From NCBI GenBank assembly GCA_021799315.1, contig JAJZAR010000006.1, forward strand, positions 1 to 27,356: a DNA stretch of 27,356 nucleotides. Direction: 5' to 3'. A model generated the notes under the pieces. That model was given only the letters and a program-made list of their open reading frames with translations, did no database searches and was not told the origin of the DNA. The position numbers were made by a program, and so were the translations under genes. This DNA is from Thermoplasmata archaeon (GTDB lineage: Archaea > Thermoplasmatota > Thermoplasmata > Thermoplasmatales > Thermoplasmataceae). Numbering within the stretch: the stretch's first letter is position 1; each line of letters begins with the position of its first letter. Of the stretch, positions 1 to 6,319 are shown one piece after another.

Positions 1-186
1 CGAATTACTTCCAGGGATAGTAACAGAGTAGCTAAAAGTGTAATAATATACAGCACCCTTACTTTCTGGATTCTGTTTTAAGTTTGATTCTCTGTAAGTT
101 ATATATGAATATGGAAAGAGGGTTAAAACCAGTGTCAAGACTATAAGTATAACCCCGATTAACGTGACAAAGCGCTTTACCTTCAT
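1..186 (-). CDS. N-terminus of membrane-anchored secreted protein (module 1, gene B; partial)
   Basis: The gene begins at ATG 186-184, four bases beyond the stop of the upstream gene (TGA at 190-192), and runs off the window edge; 62 codons are visible. The protein opens with MKVKRF, then a hydrophobic stretch at about residues 7-25, then a polar region. This is the layout of an uncleaved signal anchor or signal peptide. The start resembles MKFKKF of the second gene of module 2 (6320-7168), which occupies the same place after a similar first gene, so this is probably the B gene of a third copy of the module. AGGATG lies directly at the start, with little room for a ribosome site, so translation is probably coupled to the previous gene. 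Function unknown. Confidence 0.7.
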   Translation of the reverse strand, partial: MKVKRFVTLIGVILIVLTLVLTLFPYSYITYRESNLKQNPESKGAVYYYTFSYSVTIPGSNS

Positions 187-189
187 CCT

Positions 190-818
190 TCATGACCCTG
201 CCACAGAGATAGCTACCTCAAAGATATTCGTCCAGTCTATAGCGGTATTTGAATTTGCATTGATTGTTCCAGATGCAGTTGGGTATGTGGTAAAATGGAT
301 AGTGATCATTACGTCGTCCGTGTTTGATTGAAAGAAATCACTTGCATGAAAAGTTGCCTGTATTGTGTGCGAGATCATCACATAACCATTGGAGGCATTG
401 ACGCTAACAAATGCTGACCCCCAATTATAAGAGCCTTTTGTAGCCGCGCCTGATACTGTCCATGTAATTTGCATAGGACCGCATATGCCAGGTGACGTTT
501 CTTTGCTATATATAGATTGATTAGCTATAAGAGTGCCTGTTTCATAGTTATCCCAGCCCCACTCATACTTATACTCCATTGCTCCGTAACCTAGGTAACA
601 TACCACATCATTACTAGGTAACCTGAATGGTTCCGCTGTTCGTGAATTGTGGTTTGTGATTCCCGTGATTGAAATATTACCATTTATACCAATAAGATGG
701 CCTATTCCAATAAATATCCTCATTATTACACCTATAAGAGAGATATAAATGAAAAACCTGCTAGAAAATCTCTCTTTGTAATGGTATCGATATCACAAAA
801 ATTTTTCATATCTTCCAT
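190..818 (-). CDS. Secreted/anchored protein of module 1 (gene A), frameshifted near the N-terminus
   Basis: The open body runs from 723 to 190 (177 codons from an internal ATG). Upstream in another frame, ATG 818 starts MEDMKNFCDIDTITKRDF followed by a hydrophobic run that hits TAG near 733. Removing one GA pair from the AGAGAG at 737-742 joins both frames into one protein of about 208 residues: charged N-terminus, one membrane segment, extracellular body. The joined N-terminus aligns with gene A of module 2: C-[DE]-[VI]-D, five residues, then D and the hydrophobic segment. The bodies share YKYEWG..NYETG versus YKYRWG.DYDVG and GYVMISHTI versus GHVTLTTSI. Two cysteines and some N-glycosylation sequons follow the anchor. 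Either a decayed gene or the off state of a phase-variable one. A GTG at 827 is an alternative first start. Function unknown. Confidence 0.65.
737..742 (-). repeat. Short (AG)3 tract at the frameshift of module 1 gene A
   Basis: AGAGAG on the plus strand reads CTCTCT on the coding strand. It lies in the overlap where the upstream frame (from 818) must pass into the body frame (723 to 190). The distance 818 to 723 is 95 nt, so loss of one two-base unit restores frame. Three units is short for slippage, so an ordinary indel is equally possible. Confidence 0.45.
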
Positions 819-850
819 TTTACTCACACAAAATTGTATGAAAATTTACT

Positions 851-860
851 ATATAAATAT
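851..860 (-). promoter_or_regulatory. TATA box of module 1
   Basis: On the minus strand the sequence reads TATTTATATA, a good archaeal TATA box. It sits about 33-42 nt before ATG 818 and about 24-33 nt before GTG 827, the usual distance for a leaderless or nearly leaderless transcript. It supports a start well upstream of the internal ATG at 723. Confidence 0.55.
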
Positions 861-931
861 TTATTCAATAATTATGAATGACTTTTCCATTCTAAAGCAT
901 CAAAGACCTCAAAATTATGGTTCATAACGGT

Positions 932-953
932 TTTGCCGAAATGGTTGGGCAAA
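932..953. terminator. Small hairpin after the permease gene
   Basis: TTTGCC at 932-937 pairs with GGCAAA at 948-953 around a 10-nt loop. It lies between the end of the permease gene (stop 1017) and the start of module 1, both on the minus strand. It could mark a transcript end. Hairpin terminators are not general in archaea, so this is only a weak call. Confidence 0.2.
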
Positions 954-1016
954 GAAGCGCACTAAAGCTGAACAACTCAGGGAAGATATGGCACTTCCAA
1001 CTGTAAAATATTGTTG

Positions 1017-2298
1017 TCAGTTGGTTTCATTCTTCTTTTCCGTACTATATGTATTTCTTGACTTACCAAAAAGTCTTACCTTGCTGACCTTTGGAATGCC
1101 CAGATGGAGTGGCTTCATTTTCATTTTTATTACATGGTATATTGAGGCTACGGCAAACACTATGGCAGCTATTTCAATACTTTCAACCCCAAGAAAAACA
1201 AAGAAGAGGATGATTGTTGATATACCTGCGATAGGTATGAGGAAGAACCAATCATGACCAAGAAGACCCCGTTTTCCTGTTTTGCGGTACTTAATATGAG
1301 TGTGGAGAGCAGCTATGTTTATGATCCCGTATGCAGAAAGTACACATGTGTTTGACGATTCAATAATTGTTCCGAATGAGGCAGCAGGCATCATGGCTAC
1401 AGCAAGAAGCAGAGATACAAGAATTGCAACTATGGGCGTAGAAAACTTATCAAGCTTTGACACAACCTTCGGAAGTTCCCGATCCCTGCCCATTGCGAAC
1501 ATTACTCGGGATGTCCCTAAAATGCCTGTGAGAATCACTCCTGAAGTGGCGACTAAAGCCCCGATTGAAACAAGAATAACGAGCGATCGAATCCCTGTGA
1601 TTGATGCGGCATAGGCAATAGGAGATGCATACTGGGAAAGTGCTTGAGCAGAGGCGAGGCCGAGTGTTGAAATACTTATAAAAAGGTATAGAACTATGGA
1701 TATGAGGATAGATGTAATAATTGCCAGAGGTATGGTTTTTTCAGGATTTACAACCTCTTCAGAAACTGTGGTCACCCTGGAGAAACCTGAAAACGCGAAA
1801 AAGATTATTGCACCTCCTGCAATCACGCCGGTAGGACCCTTGGCAAAAAAATCTGTAAAATGAGAAGGATGGAAGAAAAATAGTCCGATTATAGAGAACA
1901 ATATGAGAATGAAAACATTCACTCCCACTATTACCCTTAAAGTTTTTGCGGAATTCTTTACACCGAGTGCATTGAGAATTGCAAAACATGTAACAATAAA
2001 TATTGCAATGAAAATATCCGGGAATCGTGAATTGAAAAGCGCATCGAGATAACTACCAAAACTTATGGATACGGCAGAGAGTGCTACAATATTCCCAAAG
2101 GTCCATAATGAGCCTCCAATAAAGCCAGCATAGGGCGATAGTGCTTCCTTGCCATACTCATACACACCTCCTTCCTTATCCACATGCCTTGCGATCTGAG
2201 AGAAACTTATACCTGTAAAAATAGCCACTAACCCCGCAATAGGAATGGATATGATTACAGCAGGACCAGCCGAACCGGCTGAAATGCCTATTATAACA
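1017..2298 (-). pseudogene. APC-family amino-acid permease, main C-terminal part (gene interrupted by IS)
   Basis: The open frame gives about 426 residues of a polytopic membrane protein of the amino acid-polyamine-organocation family. The start SAGSAGPAVIISIP is the typical stretch after transmembrane segment 1, followed by EGGVYEYGKEALSPYAGFIGG and about eleven more hydrophobic helices. The first half of helix 1, with the GAGIF substrate loop, is missing here; it is found at 3723-3807 on the far side of the insertion sequence. Joining at the shared TG restores GAGIFVIIGISAG and a permease of about 454 residues, the usual size. The current frame starts MR from inside the element (ATG 2303), so a truncated product is possible but would lack the ligand-binding helix break. 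Substrate unknown; proton-coupled amino-acid uptake is the usual role of the family. Confidence 0.85.
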
Positions 2299-2547
2299 CG
2301 CATGTAAATTCTCAGGTCAGCCTTCCGATCTTACATAGTCATTATCATCCTCTTTATGAACGTATCCTTTGGACCGGAGCGGGGTCTCCCTTCTCTGCCT
2401 TTTCGCAAACACGCATAAGCATTCAAAGATGCAATCTGATAATACAGCGAAGGCAGATACTGGCACTCAAATATAAGAGTTCAGGGATTTGACTCATGTT
2501 AATTTAAGCCATGCAGGAGATCTCGTTGACCCGTTTATCCGGACAGT
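2299..2547 (-). ncRNA. Candidate bridge RNA / seekRNA of the IS1111-like element
   Basis: This is the non-coding end downstream of the transposase, where IS1111-type elements encode their guide RNA. Two nested structures are visible. The first in RNA order has an outer stem TGGC/GCCA (2461-2464 with 2508-2511), an inner hairpin GAGT/ACTC (2477-2480 with 2492-2495), and between them CAAATAT (2468-2474) on one side and TGTTA (2497-2501) on the other. These match the target flank CAAATAT at 3723-3729 and, as its complement, the other flank TAACA at 2294-2298. The second has a stem CTGCCTT..CGC/GCGAAGGCAG (2395-2406 with 2447-2456), an inner hairpin GCAT/ATGC, and CACGCAT at 2410-2416, identical to the element end at 2297-2303. 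Both 7-mers include the core dinucleotide. The second donor guide is weak. Folding was done by eye. Confidence 0.6.
2304..2327 (+). repeat. Left subterminal inverted repeat of the IS
   Basis: GTAAATTCTC (2304-2313), one base, then GGTCAGCCTTCCG (2315-2327). Both blocks occur inverted at the other end. Five bases separate the repeat from the CA core at 2297-2298. Confidence 0.85.
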
Positions 2548-3642
2548 TCAGGCCTCCTCCAGTTTTGACAGCTTGTTCTCTGTCAATCCTGGATTTTCAT
2601 ATTTCCACTCCTTCCGTTCTGTAAGCATGGTGAATATCATTCTGATCAGTTTTCTCATTGTGGATACATGAGCAAACTTTCCAGATCCCTTTCTGTTCTT
2701 CACCGAATCATAGTATTCTCTTATGGGTTTGTTGTATGTTATGATCGTGTCAACAGCAATGGATAAGGCCCATCTTGCAGTATGTGATCCTTCCTTGGAC
2801 ATGTGTCCTCTCCTTTTAATGGTGGAAGAATCCTTTGTACTTGTAATGATGCCAAAGAATGATGCCAGTTTGTCACTGCTATCAAATCTTGTTATATTGC
2901 CAATATAGGAAGAGATCAATGAAGCAAGATAGTAATCAATACCTGTAATGGACATGAGGAGTTTCACATCCTCAGATGCCTTTGCCATTTTTCGTATTTC
3001 TGTATCCAGAAGAGTTGTCTGCTTTTCAATGAATTCAAGGTGATCTAACATTACTTTCAGCACAAGATCTTTCTGATTTCCCCATGTGATCTCCTTCATG
3101 GCATTTCTTCTTTTCATGGAGAAATTGTCATTGGTATCCGGAAGAGTACTGAAGAAATTCTCCCTCTTCAGGTAACCGATGATGCTGTTCTTTATTGATG
3201 AAATGGATTTGCCCAGTTTCACTCTCTGTATGAGCAGATCGCGGAATATCCTTTCCTCCTCTTCAAGGAGATGGGATTCCGGTATCATGCCTACAAGGTG
3301 GAGTTTCGCCAATTTCAATGAATCCACCTTATCATTTTTCTTCTTAGACTTTGTTATCCATGAAAGTTCTTTCGGATGTGCCACTGTTATGTCTGAGTAT
3401 CCGAGTTTCCTCAGTGAACTTGTAACAGCATATGCTGAACCTGATGCTTCAAAGGCTATTCTTGTCTCCAATGGTACTTTCTTAGAGAATTCACTGTAAC
3501 CCTCAGGAGTCATAAGAAACTTGAACTGATCCTTTATATCACCATCAGGTGCCATATATGTTGCAACACTTTCCTTTTCTCCAAGGTCTATGCCAACCAC
3601 AAAACTATTCATAGGTTCAATACGCTTTTTCTCCTTATTCAC
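2548..3642 (-). CDS. IS110/IS1111-family DEDD transposase
   Basis: The 364-residue protein is a complete IS110-family recombinase. The N-terminal RuvC-like DEDD domain shows D19 in GIDLG, E65 in AFEASGS, and D104 and D107 in KKNDKVDSLKLAKL. A helical middle follows, then the C-terminal Transposase_20 domain: SITGIDYYLASLISSYIG, FDSSDKLASFFGI, and a serine-rich turn STKDSST before RRGHMSKEGSHTARWAL, where the catalytic serine of the family lies (S272 or S273 by position). The enzyme excises the element as a circle and inserts it at sites chosen by the element's guide RNA. The GTG at 3642 is the longest start; ATG 3612 (MNSFVVGIDLGE) fits the family length better. No frameshift or missing catalytic residue is seen, so it may be active. 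Confidence 0.93.
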   Translation of the reverse strand: MNKEKKRIEPMNSFVVGIDLGEKESVATYMAPDGDIKDQFKFLMTPEGYSEFSKKVPLETRIAFEASGSAYAVTSSLRKLGYSDITVAHPKELSWITKSKKKNDKVDSLKLAKLHLVGMIPESHLLEEEERIFRDLLIQRVKLGKSISSIKNSIIGYLKRENFFSTLPDTNDNFSMKRRNAMKEITWGNQKDLVLKVMLDHLEFIEKQTTLLDTEIRKMAKASEDVKLLMSITGIDYYLASLISSYIGNITRFDSSDKLASFFGIITSTKDSSTIKRRGHMSKEGSHTARWALSIAVDTIITYNKPIREYYDSVKNRKGSGKFAHVSTMRKLIRMIFTMLTERKEWKYENPGLTENKLSKLEEA

Positions 3643-3655
3643 TTTTCTACCCTCC

Positions 3656-3685
3656 GGCGGCTCCTATGACTGATCAGGAGCCGCC
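3656..3685. other. Strong GC-rich hairpin just upstream of the transposase
   Basis: GGCGGCTCCT (3656-3665) and AGGAGCCGCC (3676-3685) form a perfect 10-bp stem with a 10-nt loop; TCC and GGA outside can extend it past a two-base bulge. It sits between the inverted repeat and the GTG start of the transposase, downstream of the interrupted permease promoter. A role in damping transposase expression from outside transcripts is an inference. It is much more GC-rich than its surroundings. Confidence 0.75.
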
Positions 3686-3686
3686 A

Positions 3687-3714
3687 CGGAAGGCTGACCG
3701 CCCAGAGAATTTAC
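3687..3714 (-). repeat. Right subterminal inverted repeat of the IS
   Basis: Read on the minus strand it is GTAAATTCTC (3714-3705), five bases, then GGTCAGCCTTCCG (3699-3687): the same two blocks as at the left end but with a spacer of five bases instead of one. Eight bases separate it from the core at 3723-3724. Confidence 0.85.
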
Positions 3715-3722
3715 TATTCAGT

Positions 3723-3807
3723 CAAATATTCCGGCACCGATTATAGCTCCAAGATTTATCATCACCGCATCTTGAAATTTCAGGGTTCTGGCGAAGCTTT
3801 GAGCCAT
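3723..3807 (-). pseudogene. APC permease, N-terminal fragment cut off by the IS
   Basis: ATG 3807-3805 opens MAQSFARTLKFQDAVMI, then NLGAIIGAGIF, the classic start of transmembrane helix 1 of APC permeases with the GxGIF break that binds the substrate amino group. After F the frame enters the element and stops (GAC TGA). The next expected residues, VIIGISAG, are at 2297 and below on the other side of the element. The fragment has its own TATA box at 3823-3834. It is too short to be found as an open frame by length. Confidence 0.88.
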
Positions 3808-3822
3808 AGCCCGTGATTGCTG

Positions 3823-3834
3823 TTATATAAATAA
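3823..3834 (-). promoter_or_regulatory. TATA box of the interrupted permease gene
   Basis: TTATATAAATAA on the plus strand (TTATTTATATAA on the minus strand) lies about 16-27 nt before ATG 3807, giving a leaderless transcript. Because the element is inserted in the same orientation, this promoter now reads through the hairpin into the transposase. Confidence 0.6.
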
Positions 3835-3953
3835 GGTTTAGTTATGACCAAATGGCACCTGACACTACTTATCATTGTTTATAACATTTCTCTAGGAAAA
3901 TCAATAAAGATTAATAAGAAATTGAGATAAAGTGCGAAAACGAGGATGAATTA

Positions 3954-4121
3954 ATGGGAAATAGAGAAGATTGCAGTTCATGTGGCAAGGGATTGATTGG
4001 AGAAGGATATTCTCTCTTCGATTGCCCACAATGTGGCGAAAGTATAATTGGAAGATGCAGGAATTGCAGAGAACATTCAACACCGTACACATGTGAAAAG
4101 TGTAATTTTGTAGGACCGTAG
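3954..4121 (+). CDS. Small zinc-ribbon protein (aEF1-beta neighbour)
   Basis: This 55-residue protein contains eight cysteines in four pairs: CSSCGKG, CPQCGES, CRNCREH and CEKCNFVGP. They give two zinc-binding fingers of the archaeal DUF1610 type, seen in small zinc-finger proteins widely conserved in euryarchaea. The gene commonly precedes the gene for aEF1-beta, as here, where it ends 8 nt before the next start. GAGG at 3942-3945 lies 8 nt before ATG 3954, so this gene has a leader; an earlier ATG at 3946 stops after two codons. A TATA-like GTTTATAACAT is near 3877-3887. The exact molecular function is unknown; a nucleic-acid or ribosome-linked role is the usual guess. Confidence 0.85.
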   Translation: MGNREDCSSCGKGLIGEGYSLFDCPQCGESIIGRCRNCREHSTPYTCEKCNFVGP

Positions 4122-4129
4122 GTGAAAGA

Positions 4130-4396
4130 ATGGCTGAAGTAGCAATAACTTTCTCTGTACTTCCAGAAGAATCTGATTACGATATGAAAGCTATGGAAAA
4201 TTCCGTTAGAAAGGTTCTAGATGGAAAATGCAGAATATCAAATTTAGAAGAGAAGGAGATAGCTTTCGGATTAAAAAAATTAAATCTGGAAGTTGTAGTG
4301 AAAGATGACGAGGGAGAGCAGGATAGGATTGAAGAGTTACTGAGATCTGTTGACGGCGTCGGCCAGGTCGATGCTGAAGACATGAGTCTTGTGTGA
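4130..4396 (+). CDS. ef1b: Translation elongation factor aEF-1 beta
   Basis: The 88-residue protein has the size and ferredoxin-like fold pattern of archaeal elongation factor 1-beta: MAEVAITFSVLPEESDYDM at the start, the conserved KEIAFGLKKLNLEVVVKDDEG centre and the end VDGVGQVDAEDMSLV. It exchanges GDP for GTP on aEF1A during protein synthesis. GGTGA at 4121-4125 is the ribosome site, overlapping the stop of the zinc-ribbon gene. The following glycosyltransferase starts within two bases of its stop, so all three genes are probably on one transcript. Confidence 0.95.
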   Translation: MAEVAITFSVLPEESDYDMKAMENSVRKVLDGKCRISNLEEKEIAFGLKKLNLEVVVKDDEGEQDRIEELLRSVDGVGQVDAEDMSLV

Positions 4397-4397
4397 T

Positions 4398-5471
4398 ATG
4401 TTTATCACGGCATTTCTTTTTTATTTATTTACAACATTTTTTATACTTTTATTCCTGTTCCAACTTATTATTTCATGGCCTCGGAAATACAAAGCAAAAT
4501 ATTCTGAGCACAACAATTTTAATGTACTGATAATTTTACCATGCAGAGGTATAGATTTTGAGATGGAGGAAAATCTCAAAAGTATTCTTAATCAAGATTA
4601 CGAGAATAGACAGCTGGTTGCAGTTATTGATTCGGAAGATGATCCCGTGGCAGAGGTGTTAAAAAATAATGGAGTGTCGTACATTATTTCAAACTTTGAC
4701 TCTAAAGGCAGCGGGAAGGTTAAGGCCATTGCAACCGCTCTGGAAAAATATAGAGATTTCGAAGCATATGTGATTGCAGATTCCGACATAAGAGTGGAGA
4801 AATCATGGCTTTCAAAAATGATAGCTCCTCTTTACGATGAAAAATATGGCATATCGACAACGTTTCCATATTTTGAGGCGAGAAAGGGATTCTGGTCAAA
4901 ATTCAAAACTGCCTGGGGGTTTGTTGGCAATGGAATGATGCAATCCAATCTCACAGTTTTTGGATGGGGCGGATCACTTGCCTTCAGAAAAGATCTGATA
5001 GGAACTGAAGAAATGAAATATTTTTCCAATCATGTGTCAGATGATATGGCCATAACTGACATTTGCCACCAGAAGAACTTGAAGATTGCATACGTTCCTG
5101 ATGCGGGGGTTGTGATTCACTCGCCTGATGACTGGAACACATTCAAGGAATGGTCACTGAGGCAAACTTCGCTTCTTCTAAGCAAGGAGAAAAAGGCCTA
5201 CACATACGGCATACTCATATACGGTAGTTCTGCGTTACTAATTCTTGGTGCAGTGTTTATGAGCCTGGTTTATTCTGAATTCTTCCTTTTTCTTTTCATA
5301 CCACTCATGATTAATGAGGTGAAGATGTTCGGAAGGTTGAAAACAAGAGGTCTTACCTTTGTACTTATTCAGATAATTCTACCTTTCTTTTATGTGTGGA
5401 ATCTTCGCAGAGGTTCAAAGCAGAAATCCATAGAATGGAGAGGAAGGACTTACGATCTTTATGCAAAATAA
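4398..5471 (+). CDS. Membrane glycosyltransferase, GT2/GT21 (ceramide glucosyltransferase-like)
   Basis: About 357 residues from ATG 4398; a TTG at 4389 is a longer option overlapping the previous stop. An N-terminal membrane helix (about residues 5-25) leads into a GT-A domain: VLIILPCRG, then VIDSEDD, the DxD-type metal motif IADSDIR, the acid pair VSDDMAITD, and WSLRQTS in place of the (Q/R)xxRW motif of processive and GT21 enzymes. Two to three C-terminal membrane helices follow, and the end IEWRGRTYDLY resembles the tail of ceramide glucosyltransferase/HpnI-like proteins. It probably adds a sugar from a nucleotide donor to a membrane lipid. In a wall-less archaeon glycosylated tetraether lipids are a likely product, but the acceptor is not shown by the sequence. 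Confidence 0.82.
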   Translation: MFITAFLFYLFTTFFILLFLFQLIISWPRKYKAKYSEHNNFNVLIILPCRGIDFEMEENLKSILNQDYENRQLVAVIDSEDDPVAEVLKNNGVSYIISNFDSKGSGKVKAIATALEKYRDFEAYVIADSDIRVEKSWLSKMIAPLYDEKYGISTTFPYFEARKGFWSKFKTAWGFVGNGMMQSNLTVFGWGGSLAFRKDLIGTEEMKYFSNHVSDDMAITDICHQKNLKIAYVPDAGVVIHSPDDWNTFKEWSLRQTSLLLSKEKKAYTYGILIYGSSALLILGAVFMSLVYSEFFLFLFIPLMINEVKMFGRLKTRGLTFVLIQIILPFFYVWNLRRGSKQKSIEWRGRTYDLYAK

Positions 5472-5582
5472 AGTTATTTTTATACATAAATAGTTACCTT
5501 CCATAAGTGATCTATGATCCATTTAAAACTTTATTGTGTTTATTATAGCATTTATTATTTTAATACGAATGATATAGTAAAG

Positions 5583-5591
5583 TTTATATTA
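5583..5591 (+). promoter_or_regulatory. TATA box of module 2
   Basis: TTTATATTA lies 21-29 nt before ATG 5612, the leaderless spacing seen for other first genes here. Confidence 0.65.
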
Positions 5592-5611
5592 GATTGAAAT
5601 AATTCACATAT

Positions 5612-6301
5612 ATGAAAAATAGAGGCACTTTAGAGAGAGAGAGAATGCACAAAAGACGTGGAGTGGAATCCCACATCAATGTGTTGGATTGCGAAGTTGA
5701 TCTTAGAGTGATAAAGGACGCATTTAGTCTCCTTATTTTAATAGGAGTGGTGATTTTGATGCTTATGTCCTTCAAGAATGATCCATTAACAGGCAATCAC
5801 AGTAACAGTGAAAGAACTGATGCACCGGGAATAAATACTCAGAATATTAACTCAGGATCACCTCAGCATTATGATATTACAGGAGGTGTTTGTTACAAAT
5901 ATAGATGGGGGGATTATGATGTTGGATCATCCAACGTATTCTTCGGAGGGGCAATATGCTCTTATTTATATGGTGGAGAATGGACCATAGGTTCCCATAC
6001 ACCATGTTCTTTCGTGTGCTCATTCAATGAAACAGGAAATAATCAACCATACACCATATCAGAAGTCGTAGGGAACAAAACATATAGTAATGTGCAAATG
6101 TTTATCGTGGCGGGTCATGTTACATTGACAACATCGATTATTTTCCCAGTTCAAACGTCCCATCTTCAGGTTATTTCAAATGTAAACGCAGAGCCCGGTT
6201 TAGGAGGCTCCGGAGTTATATGTGTTAATGGAAAGATAGATTATGATCAGATAGCTAATGGGATACTTAGCTGGGCATTAACCTTTATCGGTTTTCTATA
6301 A
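5612..6301 (+). CDS. Secreted/anchored cysteine-containing protein (module 2, gene A)
   Basis: The 229-residue protein has a highly charged N-terminus (LERERMHKRRG) encoded across an (AG)6 tract, then CEVD at 27-30, one hydrophobic segment at about 37-54, and an outside body. The body has five cysteines, the motif CYKYRWGDYDVG, sequons, and GHVTLTTSI near the C-terminal third; it ends with a hydrophobic tail ILSWALTFIGFL. The start at 5612 is fixed by the TATA box 21-29 nt upstream. It is the intact relative of the frameshifted gene at 190-818 and more distantly of 13731-14608. As first gene of an ABC-transporter operon it may be the exported substrate, for example a surface protein, antigen or antagonistic protein. 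I do not recognise a named family. Confidence 0.75.
   Translation: MKNRGTLERERMHKRRGVESHINVLDCEVDLRVIKDAFSLLILIGVVILMLMSFKNDPLTGNHSNSERTDAPGINTQNINSGSPQHYDITGGVCYKYRWGDYDVGSSNVFFGGAICSYLYGGEWTIGSHTPCSFVCSFNETGNNQPYTISEVVGNKTYSNVQMFIVAGHVTLTTSIIFPVQTSHLQVISNVNAEPGLGGSGVICVNGKIDYDQIANGILSWALTFIGFL
5632..5643 (+). repeat. (AG)6 dinucleotide tract inside the start of module 2 gene A
   Basis: Six AG units encode LERER, 20 nt after the ATG. In this copy the ATG is in frame with the 229-residue protein. Gain or loss of one unit would abolish the protein. The equivalent place in module 3 has seven units and is out of frame. Confidence 0.85.
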
Positions 6302-6319
6302 AGACTGAGGGATTCACGA

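Larger units (their letters stand above)
2297..3724 (-). mobile_element. IS110-family insertion sequence, IS1111-like, inserted in the permease gene
   Basis: The element boundaries are read from the split permease. Flanks are CCTATTATAA on the left and AATATTCCGG on the right; each junction has the dinucleotide CA (TG on the minus strand), at 2297-2298 and 3723-3724. The element with one core copy is about 1.43 kb. It has subterminal imperfect inverted repeats (2304-2327 and 3687-3714), one DEDD transposase, a short 80-nt upstream end and a long 249-nt end downstream of the transposase. Subterminal inverted repeats and a long non-coding right end are features of the IS1111 subgroup rather than classical IS110. 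There is no other target duplication beyond the core, as expected of this family. Confidence 0.88.

Noticed and set aside
697..927. Plus-strand open frame of 76 codons upstream of module 1
   Set aside because: It lies antisense to the frameshifted gene A and its promoter, has no ribosome site, and its composition is that of A/T-rich non-coding DNA.
2303..2303. ATG at 2303 as the true start of a short amino-acid permease
   Set aside because: The ATG lies inside the insertion element, and the permease would lack the first half of helix 1; the real N-terminus is found at 3807.
5472..5611. Possible small gene or RNA between the glycosyltransferase and module 2
   Set aside because: The 140 bp are A/T-rich with many stops; only the TATA box of module 2 is supportable.
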